A stretch of DNA of 49,984 nucleotides from Curtobacterium sp. VKM Ac-1376 (GCF_015351025.1 NZ_JADKRV010000020.1:1-49984); one strand, 5' to 3'. Positions 25,672 through 34,133 are shown, counted from the first letter of the stretch. The notes: generated by a model from the letters alone, not told the origin. Numbers and translations: made by a program.

Positions 25672-26886
25672 TCAGTCCCGCTGGTCCGCCTCCACAGCAT
25701 CACGCAACCGGTCGAGCACGTCCGGCACCGCCGAGCGCACCCGGCTCCAGCTCGGGATGAACGGCTTGTCGTTCGGGCGCGCCGTGAAGGCGCCGCCGGC
25801 GTCGAGGATCGCCTTGGTGAAGAGTTCCACCGCAGCCTCCTCGGCGTGCTGGTCGAACGCGAGCCCGCTCATCTCGGCCTCGTGCCGGTAGACCTCGACG
25901 ATGTCGAGCGCGTTCCGGTAGTACGTCGCCTTGAGCACCCGGAACGAGTCCGAGGTGAGCGGGACGCCCATCGTCGCGAGCTTCCGGAGCAGTGACTGCA
26001 CGATGTCGTTGCCCATGCGTGCGAGTCCGCCGGTGCCGTCGGCCTCGGCGAGGGGCTGGTGCTTGTGGTCGTACGCGTCGGCGATCTCCACCTGGCACAC
26101 CTGGCGTGTCGCGTAGTCCCGGTAGACCTCGGACAGCATGCCGATCTCGAGCCCCCAGTCCCCCGGGATCTTCAGGCCGTTCAGCACGTGCGCGCGCATC
26201 GCGAACTCGCCGGACAGCGGGTACCGGAAGCTGCTGAGGTACTCGAGGTACTCCGACTCCCCGTAGACCTGTCGGAGCGACCGGAGCAGCGGTCCGACGA
26301 GCAGTCGTGCCGCGCGACCGTTGATCCGGCCGTCGGCGACCCGGGCGTAGTACCCCTTCGAGAACTCGTAGTCGAACGCCGGATTGGCGACCGGGTAGAA
26401 CAGCCGGGCGAGCATGCCACGGTCGTACGTGGTGATGTCGCAGTCGTGCAGCGCGATGCAGTCCGCCCGCTCCGACGCCAGGGCGTAGCCGGTGCAGTAC
26501 CAGACGTTCCGGCCCTTGCCCGGTTCGCCCGGTGCCAGTCCCGCGCGCTCCAGTTCGGCGTCGAGCTCGCGCAGCCGCGGCCCGTCGTTCCACAGGATCC
26601 GGTGCCGCTGCGGCAGCCGGTCGAAGAACTCGCGGGCGTGCTCGAACTGGGAGCGGTCGGCGCGGTCGAGCCCGATCACGATCTCGCTGAGCCAGTCGGC
26701 CTCGGCCAGCTCGTCGACGATCCGCGAGAGCGCGGGACGCTCGAGTTCCGAGTACAGCGCCGGCAGGATCAGGCTCATCGGGCGCTTCTCGGCGAAGCCC
26801 CGCAGGTCCTCCTCGATGCTCGCGGTGCTGCGGCGGCCCAGGTCGTGGAACGTCGTGATGACGCCGTTCTGGTGGAAGTCGCTCAT
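25672..26886 (-). CDS. gpgS: Glucosyl-3-phosphoglycerate synthase-like glycosyltransferase (GT81-like)
   Basis: This 404-residue glycosyltransferase probably transfers glucose (or mannose) from a nucleotide sugar to 3-phosphoglycerate, the first step to the compatible solute glucosylglycerate. It has a GT-A fold: PMSLILPALYSELERPAL near residue 36, the metal-binding triad region CIALHDCDITTYDRG near residue 140, then YPLSGEFAMR and GDWGLEIGMLSEVY near residues 225-245, as in GpgS proteins of the Persephonella type. The ATG at 26886 follows CAGGAG and overlaps the stop of the gene for a HAD phosphatase of the mannosyl/glucosyl-3-phosphoglycerate type (ATGA). That coupling supports the two-step pathway. 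The sugar is inferred, not shown. Confidence 0.75.
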   Translation of the reverse strand: MSDFHQNGVITTFHDLGRRSTASIEEDLRGFAEKRPMSLILPALYSELERPALSRIVDELAEADWLSEIVIGLDRADRSQFEHAREFFDRLPQRHRILWNDGPRLRELDAELERAGLAPGEPGKGRNVWYCTGYALASERADCIALHDCDITTYDRGMLARLFYPVANPAFDYEFSKGYYARVADGRINGRAARLLVGPLLRSLRQVYGESEYLEYLSSFRYPLSGEFAMRAHVLNGLKIPGDWGLEIGMLSEVYRDYATRQVCQVEIADAYDHKHQPLAEADGTGGLARMGNDIVQSLLRKLATMGVPLTSDSFRVLKATYYRNALDIVEVYRHEAEMSGLAFDQHAEEAAVELFTKAILDAGGAFTARPNDKPFIPSWSRVRSAVPDVLDRLRDAVEADQRD

Positions 26887-27707
26887 CGGTGGCTCCTGAC
26901 GGACGGGGTGCGGAAGTGGCTGAGGTGGTGGGTGAGGCCCTCGGTCCACCCCTGCGGGCCGGGGTCGGTCGTGCGGTGGACGCGTTCGGGTCGGTCGTCG
27001 GCGAGCGGTCCGGGCGCCGGGCCGTGCCCGCGGACCACGACGGCGAGGTCGACGGCGTCGAGCAACGCGGTGTCGTTCGGGCCGTCGCCGAGCCCGATCG
27101 TGAGCGGAACGGTACCCGTCCGGCGCTCGTGGTCGGCGACGAGCATCCGGATCGCGGCGCCCTTGTCGCGCCCCGCGGGCAGCACGTGCCAGAACCGGCC
27201 GCCGCGCACCAGGTCGAGGCCGGCGACGGCGAGCGCCGCGCGGAACTCCTGCGCCCGGTCGTCGTCCTCGGCGTGCCAGAGCAGCACCTCGGATGCCTCG
27301 CGCGCGCGGGCCGCGCCCGCAGCTCCCAGGTCGAGTCCGGTCCAGTCGGCGACGACCTGGTCCGTCACGGCCGAGAAGGTCGAGAAGCCCAGGTCGAGCG
27401 ATGTCCGGATGTGGTCGAGGTCGTCGTGCAGACGCTCGAGGTCGCCGTCGGACGCTCCCGCGAGCGCGAACCCATGGGGAGCCACGACCACCGCGCCGTT
27501 CTCGGCCACGAACGCGTGTCCGTCGAGCCCGGTGCGCGCCTGCAACTCGGTGATCTCGACCCGCGTCTTGCTGCTGCAGAACACCACGGGGACGCCGTCC
27601 GCGCGCAGGCGGTCCAGCATCGGCCGGGCCGCGTCGAACGAGTAGTCGTGGTGGTCGAGGAACGTCCCGTCGAGGTCCGTGACGATCATCAGGTCGAGTG
27701 GTGGCAT
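26883..27707 (-). CDS. Mannosyl/glucosyl-3-phosphoglycerate phosphatase (HAD-IIB)
   Basis: This 274-residue HAD hydrolase has the nucleophile motif DLDGTFLDHHDYSF (Asp near residue 11), motif II VVFCSSKTR (near residue 43), GRDKGAAIRML (Lys of motif III near residue 187) and motif IV GLGDGPNDTALLDAVD. The SSKTR and ENGAVV blocks are those of mannosyl-3-phosphoglycerate phosphatases (MpgP/YedP type). It should remove phosphate from the product of the coupled glycosyltransferase to give a glycosylglycerate osmolyte. The start is the ATG at 27707 with GCGGAG upstream. The gene is divergent from a WYL regulator; the 142 bases between hold no clear operator. Confidence 0.8.
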   Translation of the reverse strand: MPPLDLMIVTDLDGTFLDHHDYSFDAARPMLDRLRADGVPVVFCSSKTRVEITELQARTGLDGHAFVAENGAVVVAPHGFALAGASDGDLERLHDDLDHIRTSLDLGFSTFSAVTDQVVADWTGLDLGAAGAARAREASEVLLWHAEDDDRAQEFRAALAVAGLDLVRGGRFWHVLPAGRDKGAAIRMLVADHERRTGTVPLTIGLGDGPNDTALLDAVDLAVVVRGHGPAPGPLADDRPERVHRTTDPGPQGWTEGLTHHLSHFRTPSVRSHR

Positions 27708-27849
27708 CGTGCTCCGCTGGCGGCTGGCTGGGCTGCGGGCGGCGATGCCCCCGACCACACTGCCACGCGTGTGCGTCGGTTGGGTGAACACGGCCCCGGG
27801 TCGCGCGACGCGACCAGCGGACGGGCCGGCGGGGAAGGATGATGGAGGG

Positions 27850-28542
27850 GTGAACCGGACCGATCGCCTGTACGCCCTCGTCGAGGAACTCCGTGCGGTT
27901 TCGCCGCGACCGCGGAGCGGCACCTGGCTCGCGCAGCGGTTCGAGGTGTCCGTGCGGACGATCGAGCGCGACCTCGCAGCGTTGCAGCAGTCGGGCCTGC
28001 CCATCTGGGCGGAACCCGGCCGTACCGGCGGGTACGCCATCGACGCCGCCGCCACCCTCGGCCCCGCCGGCTTCACCCTGGACGAAGCACTCGCCGTGCT
28101 GATCGGTCTCGGAACGCTGGACAGCAGTCCGTTCCGCCACGCTGCCCGCACGGCCGCACGGAAGACACTCGCGGTGATGCCGGCTCGCGACGCGGCACGG
28201 GCGACCGCGCTCGCGTCACGGATCCACCTGCTCGAGGAAGGTGACGACGCCCCGGCTCCGGCGGAGTTCGCCGCGGCGCTCCGCGCGGACCGAGTGGTCC
28301 GGCTGCGCTACCGGGATCGCACCGGCGAGGAGTCGGTCCGCGACGTCGAACCGTTGGGCTCGATCGGCAAGGACGGCCAGTGGTACCTGGTGGCCTGGTG
28401 TCGGCTCCGCGACGGTGTCCGCGCGTTCCGGGGGGATCGGATGCTCTCGCTCGAACTGACGGACGAGCGACCACCGCGGCGCATCCTCCCCCCGGAAGCG
28501 CTCACCATCGAGTACGGGCGACTGCGGTCGGTCGTGGACTGA
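27850..28542 (+). CDS. HTH and WYL domain transcriptional regulator (YafY/DeoR-like)
   Basis: This 230-residue protein begins with a DeoR-like winged helix (residues 3-60; RSGTWLAQRFEVSVRTIERDLAALQQSGLPIWAEPG and the TGGY turn). A WYL domain with the short form of the motif follows (about residues 140-215; VVRLRYRDRTGEESVRDVEPLG and DGQWYLVAWC). WYL domains sense ligands, often nucleic acid or small metabolites. The GTG at 27850 was chosen since GGAAGG and GGAGG lie just upstream. It is followed 103 bases later, on the same strand, by a small VOC protein; WYL regulators commonly sit next to the VOC gene they control. Confidence 0.87.
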   Translation: MNRTDRLYALVEELRAVSPRPRSGTWLAQRFEVSVRTIERDLAALQQSGLPIWAEPGRTGGYAIDAAATLGPAGFTLDEALAVLIGLGTLDSSPFRHAARTAARKTLAVMPARDAARATALASRIHLLEEGDDAPAPAEFAAALRADRVVRLRYRDRTGEESVRDVEPLGSIGKDGQWYLVAWCRLRDGVRAFRGDRMLSLELTDERPPRRILPPEALTIEYGRLRSVVD

Positions 28543-28645
28543 CTGACGGCTGAGCGGAGCGGATGCGGCAAACACCGACAGGACGGTGTCGCGGAGGGCG
28601 ACCAGACTGGGCCGACCAGTTCATCCCGCACCAAGGAGACACACC

Positions 28646-29023
28646 ATGTCGTTCTCGTCCATCCGCGTCGTCACCGACGACGTCGACCAGCTCGCTGCCT
28701 TCTACGAGCGCGTCACCGGGCACCCGGCTGAACGCCCAGCACCCGTCTTCGCGCAGTTCACCGGGCCGGGTGCGACCCTGGCGATCGCGCACGCCGCCAC
28801 CGTCGCGGCCCTCGGTGACGCTGTCGCCCCGAGGAACAACCGCTCGGTGATCGTCGAGTTCGAGGTCACGGACGTCGACGCGGAGTTCGCTCGGTTGCGC
28901 CTCGATCCGGAGGACGTCGTTCTCGCACCGACGACGATGCCGTGGGGGAACAGGTCGGCCCTCGTCCACGATCCCGACGGGAACCTCGTGAACCTGTTCA
29001 GCAAGCCGGCACTCCCGGCGTGA
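28646..29023 (+). CDS. VOC superfamily protein
   Basis: This 125-residue single-module glyoxalase-fold protein begins SFSSIRVVTDDVDQLAAFYERVTG (residues 2-25) and ends LVHDPDGNLVNLFSKP, both standard VOC elements. The final metal ligand Glu is replaced by Asn in NLVNLF, so it may bind rather than transform its ligand. AAGGAG precedes the ATG at 28646 at a good distance. It probably belongs with the WYL regulator upstream. Confidence 0.87.
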   Translation: MSFSSIRVVTDDVDQLAAFYERVTGHPAERPAPVFAQFTGPGATLAIAHAATVAALGDAVAPRNNRSVIVEFEVTDVDAEFARLRLDPEDVVLAPTTMPWGNRSALVHDPDGNLVNLFSKPALPA

Positions 29024-29093
29024 CCTGCTCGCGCGAGAGTTTCGTCAGCCGCGAGGGGTTCGTCAGCTCAGTCGGGCGCGCATGCACCACCCG

Positions 29094-30095
29094 TCAGAGG
29101 ACCCCGTCGAGGCGCTCCCCACCGCGGATCACGGCGTCGGCGAGTTCCCGGAGTCCCCGACCGGTGCCGCGTGCCCCCGTGCGGAGCAGCTGGAATGCTT
29201 CGTCGACCGCGATGCTCTGTCGGTGCGCGAGCGCTCCTTTGGCCTGCTCCACGGTGGCGCGGGCGTCGATCGCGTCCCGCACCTGCTCGTCCAGCGTCTG
29301 CAACCGTCCGTGATCACGCTGCCGGACCAGGGCAGCGGACGCGGCGTCGGCGAGCATCTGGATGAGGACGACGTCCGTGTCGTCGTGGCCCTGGTCGTGT
29401 GTGGCGAACACGCACACTGATCCGATCGTCGCGCGGCGCAGCCGGATCGGCTCTGCGAAGGTACCGACGAGACCGCGGGAACGCATCGTCTCGGTGAAGA
29501 CCGGCCAGCCGGCTTCGTGGGTGGCGATGTCCGGGACGTCCACGGTCGCGCCGGTCCGGTAGCAGTCCAGGCACGACCCCTCGTTCGTTCCGAGTTGCGC
29601 CTCTTCCGCGTCGCTGCTGCGTTCACTGGTCGACGCGATGACGTGCAGCACGCCGTCGCGGTCGGCGAGGACGATGCCGGCTTCGGTGGCCGAGGTGCAC
29701 CGGATGCAGATCTCGATCGCGCGGTCCATCGCGTCGAGGACGTCGAGCCCGGGGTCGAGGACCTCCTCGAGCGCGGCAGCGAGTCCGTCGAAGCGGTCAG
29801 GGTGCTGGGTCGAGTTCGCGTGGCGGTCGAACCGGTTGGTGCGGCGGATGAGCTCGGCGACGAACGCATCGTCCTCCGGCTCGAGTTCGTCGTCCGGTGC
29901 CGGCTCGGTCATGACGGTCGTCGCGGGGCCGAGGAGGAGCCCGACCGTGGTGGCGACGCCGTGCGCATCGGCGGTGGGGACCTCGACGACGTCAGTGGTG
30001 CTGTTCTGCGCGAGGACGACGGAGTAGGCGAGCACCGCGTCGGCGGTCGCGTCGCTGGTCATGACGCGGGAGTTTCCGTAGACCACGTTCTTCAT
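29094..30095 (-). CDS. GAF-ANTAR regulator fused to an uncharacterised N-terminal domain
   Basis: This 333-residue protein has three parts. Residues 1 to about 90 form a domain I cannot name (MKNVVYG, SDATADAVLAYSVVLA, DVVEVP, LLLGPA) that also occurs alone in two other genes of this window (30298-30591 and 43243-43461). Residues about 105-245 form a GAF domain (GIVLADRDGVLHVIASTSE, GSCLDCYRTG). Residues about 260-325 form an ANTAR RNA-binding domain (DAIDARATVEQAKGALAHRQ, then AFQLLRTGARG). It should act as a signal-dependent antiterminator. The ATG at 30095 was chosen from alignment with the stand-alone paralogue; no ribosome binding site is seen. An internal ATG at 30062 is possible. Confidence 0.82.
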   Translation of the reverse strand: MKNVVYGNSRVMTSDATADAVLAYSVVLAQNSTTDVVEVPTADAHGVATTVGLLLGPATTVMTEPAPDDELEPEDDAFVAELIRRTNRFDRHANSTQHPDRFDGLAAALEEVLDPGLDVLDAMDRAIEICIRCTSATEAGIVLADRDGVLHVIASTSERSSDAEEAQLGTNEGSCLDCYRTGATVDVPDIATHEAGWPVFTETMRSRGLVGTFAEPIRLRRATIGSVCVFATHDQGHDDTDVVLIQMLADAASAALVRQRDHGRLQTLDEQVRDAIDARATVEQAKGALAHRQSIAVDEAFQLLRTGARGTGRGLRELADAVIRGGERLDGVL

Positions 30096-30297
30096 CCGGC
30101 CAGGGAACGCCCATCGTGCTGACCCCCGACGCACGATGTCCACCTTGCGAGACAGGCCTCGGAGCGGTCGGTGGCAGGGGTCCGCGCACCTCGGTCGGTT
30201 CGCCGGCGCCCACCGGGACGAGTTCGGCGAGCTCCTCGGCAGATCCGGAAGGCCGCACCGAGCTGGTGTGGGCAACCACCTGACCGGTCGGCAGGGA

Positions 30298-30591
30298 TCA
30301 CGCGTGGTGCGGCGTGCCGGCGAGCACGGCACGGGTGCGTGCGGCGATCTCGTCGACGAAGTCCAGATCGGCTGGCTCGAGCAGGTCGTCCGCGGCTTCC
30401 TCGGCGAGCACCGGGATCCCCGGTCCGAGCACGAGGCTCACGAACGTTTCGGCGCCGGTGAGGTCGACCGCCGGCATCGTGACGACGTCGGTCAACGCGC
30501 TCTGCCCCAGCGCGGCCGTGTACTGCAGCACGGCCGTCGCGGCGGCGCTGCTGGTGAGGATGGAGGACAGTCCGTAGACGAGGTACTTCAT
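30298..30591 (-). CDS. Stand-alone paralogue of the unknown domain fused to GAF-ANTAR
   Basis: This 97-residue protein resembles the N-terminus of the neighbouring GAF-ANTAR protein along its whole length: MKYLVYG against MKNVVYG, ILTSSAAATAVLQY against VMTSDATADAVLAY, then TDVVTMPAVD and LVLGPGIPVLAEEA. A shared acidic DDLLEP/DDELEP and an Arg-Thr-Arg end follow. The alternation of strands and helices suggests a small alpha/beta fold. It lies 203 bases upstream on the same strand. No catalytic motif is seen, and the function is unknown. It may sequester or dimerise with the fused protein. No good ribosome binding site precedes the ATG at 30591. Confidence 0.65.
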   Translation of the reverse strand: MKYLVYGLSSILTSSAAATAVLQYTAALGQSALTDVVTMPAVDLTGAETFVSLVLGPGIPVLAEEAADDLLEPADLDFVDEIAARTRAVLAGTPHHA

Positions 30592-30948
30592 GAGTGATCC
30601 GGTTCCGACCTGCTCCCGATGCGGCGAGGAAACCGATCGGTCGGAGCGCCTGGTGACGGCGCTCCTGGTCATTCAGGGTGAGGCACCCGCGACCAGCTCA
30701 AGAAGGAAGCGACCGTGTGCGAGAAGAGGAGCACGTCGTCAACGAGACCCGTGCGAATACCACGGTATGTCGTGATCCGGGCATTCCGCGGCGTGACTGC
30801 GTCATCTGGACCGCGGCGGAATCGACAAGGCGACCTGCCTGGAGGCGCGGCGACAGCTGGCACCGCTCCGAGCGCGGATCTGCGGCGTCGAGCTCGCCGT
30901 CGCGCGCCCGGGCAGATCCGAGCGTTGCGCATCGTCCGGGTGTTCCGG

Positions 30949-31274
30949 ATGAGCGCGGACCCCACGGACGGGCGCATGCACGAGATCCTGGGCAGCCTCT
31001 CGTCGCGGTACACCGACTTCGCGGAGGTGTGGAGCCGCTACGACGTGTCGACGCCCACACACGGACACTTCGTCCAGGACGTCAGCCCGTTCGGCCGGCT
31101 GCAGTTCGACTGGGAGCTGCTCGAGCTCCCCGGTTCGGCCGCGGACTCACCTTCACACCGATGTTCCCGTCGAACACGAGCACCGCCGCGGCGATCGCCT
31201 TCCTCGACACCCGGATCCGCTCCCGTGCTGCGCGACAGGCACCCGCGTCGCCCTCGTCGCCCTCGTCGCCCTGA
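30949..31274 (+). pseudogene. Remnant of an MmyB-type (XRE family) regulator
   Basis: One frame reads SADPTDGRMHEILGSLSSRYTDFAEVWSRYDV, then FGRLQFDWELLELPGSA; another continues LTFTPMFPSNTSTAAAIAFLDTRI. Together they match the end of the MmyB-like ligand-binding domain (the segment before and after LDWE..PG). The N-terminal HTH and most of the sensor are missing and a frameshift lies near 31139-31146, so this is a decayed gene. Confidence 0.6.
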
Positions 31275-31288
31275 CAGGCGTGCGCCCA

Positions 31289-31334
31289 CCGGACGGGAGG
31301 CGCGGTACCAGCTGGCACCGTGCCTCCCGTCCGG
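31289..31334. terminator. Terminator-like palindrome
   Basis: The arms read CCGGACGGGAGGCGCGGTACCAG and, outward, nearly its complement, around the CAGCTG centre, with a few mismatches (GTACC against GGCAC, GCG against GTG). It lies beyond the stop of the MerR gene (minus strand) and after the MmyB remnant. Confidence 0.6.
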
Positions 31335-31405
31335 CAGTGGCGCTCGTCCAGGGCATCGTCAACCTGCTCAGCGTGTCGGTCAAGGGGAAGGGAAGGATCC
31401 TGGCA

Positions 31406-31801
31406 TCAGGCGGCGGCTGCGTTGGCTGAGGAGCGACACTCGTCCGGTGGCCGTCCCGCGACGGACTCCGCTGCGATGTCACGGAGCCGCGCGAGGCGAT
31501 CGTGGGTGGCGGTGAGGGCGTCGAGCTGGCTCTGGATGCGATCGCTCTCCTCGTCGAAGTGGTCGAGCATCGTCGGTGTCGCGACCCCGGTGTCGAGGAA
31601 GGGCAGGAGTTCGATGATCCGTCGACTGGGCATGCCCGCTGCGTACAGCATCTGCATGAAGCGCACGCGCGTCACGTCGGACTCGCGGTACTCTCGGTGT
31701 CCGCCCGTGGTCCGCTCGGACTCCAGGAGACCTTGTTCCTCGTAGTACCGCAGCGACCGCACGCTGACGCCGGCCCGTTCCGCGAGTGCACCAATCCGCA
31801 T
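31406..31801 (-). CDS. MerR family transcriptional regulator
   Basis: This 131-residue protein has a complete MerR winged helix (residues 1-68; MRIGALAERAGVSVRSLRYYEEQGLL, then TTGGHREY) and a dimerising coiled coil (about residues 80-118; DHFDEESDRIQSQLDALTATHDRLARL). No Cys-rich metal site is present, so it more likely senses an organic compound. The start at 31801 follows GAGGGAC. It is divergent from a short-chain dehydrogenase with 55 bases between; that gap contains a promoter with the long spacer typical of MerR control. Confidence 0.92.
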   Translation of the reverse strand: MRIGALAERAGVSVRSLRYYEEQGLLESERTTGGHREYRESDVTRVRFMQMLYAAGMPSRRIIELLPFLDTGVATPTMLDHFDEESDRIQSQLDALTATHDRLARLRDIAAESVAGRPPDECRSSANAAAA

Positions 31802-31818
31802 CGTTCTGTCCCTCGGGC

Positions 31819-31850
31819 TTGATTCTCACGTCGACGTCAGGTTCTAGCGT
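31819..31850 (+). promoter_or_regulatory. MerR-type promoter with 20-base spacer, leaderless
   Basis: TTGATT (31819-31824) and TAGCGT (31845-31850) are separated by 20 bases, longer than the usual 17, with the near-palindrome CTCACGTCGACGTCAG inside the spacer. TAGCGT stands six bases before the ATG at 31857, so the mRNA should be leaderless. Activation by DNA distortion is the known MerR mechanism for such spacers. Confidence 0.65.
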
Positions 31851-31856
31851 AGCGGC

Positions 31857-32567
31857 ATGGACATCTCTGGAGCCACTGCCCTCGTCACCGGCGCGAACCG
31901 CGGCATCGGACGCCATCTCGCCGCGCAGCTGACCGCACGCGGGGCGAAGGTGTACGCGACCGCCCGACGCCCTGAACTGATCGACCTCGAGGGCGTCGAC
32001 CGTCTCGCCCTCGACATCACCTCCCCCGCGTCCGTCGCAGCGGCAGCCGCGGTCGCGACCGACGTCGATCTCTTGATCAACAACGCCGGGATCGCGACCA
32101 CGGCGACCCTGCTGGGCGATCTGGACGCGGCGCACGCCGACATGGACACGAACGTCTGGGGCACCCTGTCCGTGATCCGAGCCTTCGCCCCCGTCCTGTC
32201 CGCGAACGGCGGTGGGAGCATCGTGAACATCGCGTCGGGTGCCTCGTGGCTCGCCATGCCGGGGGCCTCCGCCTACGCGGTGTCGAAGGCCGCCCTGTGG
32301 AACATGGGCAACGCGTTGCGTCACGAGCTGACCGGCCAAGGGACCGCGGTGATGTCCGTGCACCTCGGAGTGGCCGACACCGACATGACCGCGGGGATCT
32401 CGATGGCCAAGACCGACCCGGCGGACGTGGCGCGCGCGACCCTGGACGGGGTCGAGCGCGACGACTACGAGGTCGTGGTGGACGAGCAGGCTGCGTCGAT
32501 CAAGCAGATGCTCGCCGGCGACCCCAGGGAGCTGTACGCGGTGGTGGCGCAGATGCTCGCGTCGTAG
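31857..32567 (+). CDS. Short-chain dehydrogenase/reductase
   Basis: This 236-residue classical SDR has the cofactor motif TGANRGIGRHLA (residues 11-22), the NNAGIA motif near residue 76, the catalytic Ser in IVNIASGAS near residue 128 and the YAVSK catalytic pair (Tyr near residue 139). ATARRPE after the second strand suggests NADP(H) preference through the Arg residues. It oxidises or reduces an alcohol or carbonyl compound in the cytoplasm. Divergence from the MerR gene, with a MerR-type promoter between them, makes it the probable target. It converges with azoR, with only nine bases between the stops. Confidence 0.93.
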   Translation: MDISGATALVTGANRGIGRHLAAQLTARGAKVYATARRPELIDLEGVDRLALDITSPASVAAAAAVATDVDLLINNAGIATTATLLGDLDAAHADMDTNVWGTLSVIRAFAPVLSANGGGSIVNIASGASWLAMPGASAYAVSKAALWNMGNALRHELTGQGTAVMSVHLGVADTDMTAGISMAKTDPADVARATLDGVERDDYEVVVDEQAASIKQMLAGDPRELYAVVAQMLAS

Positions 32568-32576
32568 GAGCCGGCT

Positions 32577-33230
32577 TCACGCAGCCTTCGGCATGGCCGC
32601 CAACGTGCGGCCGTGCCGGGCCGCCTGCTCTTCGGCGCGAACCCGCAACTCGTCGGCCAGCTCCGTGAACTGGTCGAGTGCGGGGTTCACCCCGACGAGC
32701 GTGAACTCGCGCGTCACCACCTCGAGGTCGAGCTGCCAGACGTCCTCGAGGATGCGCCGCATCCAGGCCGTGGCATGGTCCCAGCCTTCCCTGGGCGTCC
32801 CGGCGGAGTAGTTGCCACCCTGCACCGTGACCAGGACCGCCGGCTTGCCCACGGTGGCAGGCACGGCGCCGGGCGACATGCGCGGATCGGTCAGCACGAG
32901 ATCGACGTACGACTTGAAGTGCTGCGAGACGCCGAAGTTGTAGAGCGGCACAGCGAACAGCAGCGCGTCGGCATCGGCGAGCTCGTCGGTCAGCTCACTC
33001 GCCAGGGCGACCGCGGCGACCTGGGCGGGCGTGCGCTCGGACTCGGGCGTCGCGGACGCGGCGATGGCGTTGGCCCAGGTGTCGGCAGGCAGGGGGGCGG
33101 TGCCGACGTGACGGCGGACCACCGCAGAGCCCGCGTGCACGGCGCTCCACTCGGCTTCGACGATGTCGCCGAGTGCTCGGCTGGTGGAGCCATCGGTGCG
33201 GATGCTGGCGTCCAGGCGGAACAGGGTCAT
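32577..33230 (-). CDS. azoR: FMN-dependent NADH-azoreductase (flavodoxin fold)
   Basis: This 217-residue protein of the AcpD/AzoR family reduces quinones and azo compounds using FMN and NAD(P)H. It starts MTLFRLDASIR, followed by STSRALGDIVEAEW, the phosphate-binding loop region of the family. PLYNFGVSQHFKSYVDLV near residue 93 and TVQGGNYSAG near residue 137 are the FMN-contacting segments. The start at 33230 follows AAGGAG. It is divergent from an HxlR regulator, and the intergenic region contains two GTTAC/GTAAC inverted repeats, so it is probably induced by electrophiles or quinones. Confidence 0.9.
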   Translation of the reverse strand: MTLFRLDASIRTDGSTSRALGDIVEAEWSAVHAGSAVVRRHVGTAPLPADTWANAIAASATPESERTPAQVAAVALASELTDELADADALLFAVPLYNFGVSQHFKSYVDLVLTDPRMSPGAVPATVGKPAVLVTVQGGNYSAGTPREGWDHATAWMRRILEDVWQLDLEVVTREFTLVGVNPALDQFTELADELRVRAEEQAARHGRTLAAMPKAA

Positions 33231-33271
33231 GACACTCCTTCGATCGTTCCCGGGTCGGCGACCCGGGCTAC

Positions 33272-33341
33272 GGTTACGATGAGTAACCCTGCCCGCCGGG
33301 TTCCCGTTACCGCAAACGATCCCCTGTTACCCGGCAGTAAC
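33272..33341. promoter_or_regulatory. Pair of HxlR-type operators between azoR and the HxlR gene
   Basis: GGTTAC-N5-GTAACC (33272-33288) and GTTAC-N6-GTAAC (33326-33341) are two inverted repeats in the divergent promoter region, with a further single half-site (GTTAC) near 33306. HxlR/YodB-type repressors bind such short inverted repeats. Confidence 0.65.
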
Positions 33342-33354
33342 CACGGGAGACCAC

Positions 33355-33774
33355 ATGACGGACCAGACGGCACTGGACCTGTTGCAGGCCAGGCTCCACC
33401 AGTCCATGCCCACGATGGCCGAGCTGTGCACGAGCGAGGACCCGGAACTCTTCCGGTCATTGCTGTCCCGGATGGGCGACAAGTGGACCCTGTTGGTGAT
33501 CGGGGTCCTCGGCGACGAACGGCGGCGGTTCACCGAGCTCTCCGAGGTCATCCCCGGCATCTCACGCCGGATGCTGACCGTGACGCTGCGCGCACTCGAG
33601 CGCGACGGGCTCGTCTCGCGGACGGTCCACGCCGAGGTGCCGCCCCGCGTCGAGTACGAGCTCACCGACCTCGGGCGGTCGCTGCAGTACGTGGCCCTCG
33701 CCCTCGCCGACTGGGTACGGGAACACCAGCAGGTGATCGCCGGCAACCGGCAGGAGTTCGACGGCGACGCCTGA
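33355..33774 (+). CDS. HxlR family transcriptional regulator
   Basis: This 139-residue regulator has the HxlR winged helix at about residues 35-110: MGDKWTLLVIGVLGDERRRF, ELSEVIPGISRRMLTVTLRALERDGLVSR and VEYELTDLGRSL. A single Cys at residue 24 (ELCTSEDPEL) lies just before the domain, where YodB-like sensors carry their reactive Cys, so quinone or aldehyde sensing is plausible. The ATG at 33355 follows GGGAGA. It is divergent from the azoreductase it probably represses. Confidence 0.92.
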   Translation: MTDQTALDLLQARLHQSMPTMAELCTSEDPELFRSLLSRMGDKWTLLVIGVLGDERRRFTELSEVIPGISRRMLTVTLRALERDGLVSRTVHAEVPPRVEYELTDLGRSLQYVALALADWVREHQQVIAGNRQEFDGDA

Positions 33775-33855
33775 GATCGGTGACGATGGCGACCCTTGCG
33801 CCCGACAGCGGATCGGCCACCGGACACGCCTGTCAGCGGCGCAGGTTCGCTTCAT

Positions 33856-34068
33856 TCAGTCACGCTCGGGTCGGGCGGACCCGTGGAGTGCGAAGCCGAT
33901 CGCGCCGACGATCGCAGCCAGCAATCCCATCGCCGCGACGACCAGCCCTCCGGCCACGAGTCCGACGTACTCGACGCCGGCGCCGAGGACCGCCATCACG
34001 AGCCCCGCAGCCATCGCCCCGAGGCCGAACGCAAGGCCGAGTACACGAGGCGGAACACGGGAGAACAT
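33856..34068 (-). CDS. Small membrane protein of unknown function
   Basis: This 70-residue protein consists of two Gly/Ala-rich membrane helices (VLGLAFGLGAMAAGLVMAVL and a second starting LVAGGLVVAAMG) and a short charged end HGSARPERD. No family is recognised. The ATG at 34068 has GGAGAG upstream, but at twelve bases, so the start is uncertain. It converges with the HxlR gene. Confidence 0.5.
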   Translation of the reverse strand: MFSRVPPRVLGLAFGLGAMAAGLVMAVLGAGVEYVGLVAGGLVVAAMGLLAAIVGAIGFALHGSARPERD

Positions 34069-34133
34069 TCTTGCAGTCAACTCTCCACGAGCGGCGCGCG
34101 GCGCTGGCGTGGCGGCCGTGCATAGAGGCGCAT

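Noticed and set aside
30678..31274. The full 198-codon frame taken as a gene
   Set aside because: Only its last third resembles an MmyB domain end; the first part is shadow sequence, so it is recorded as a pseudogene remnant.
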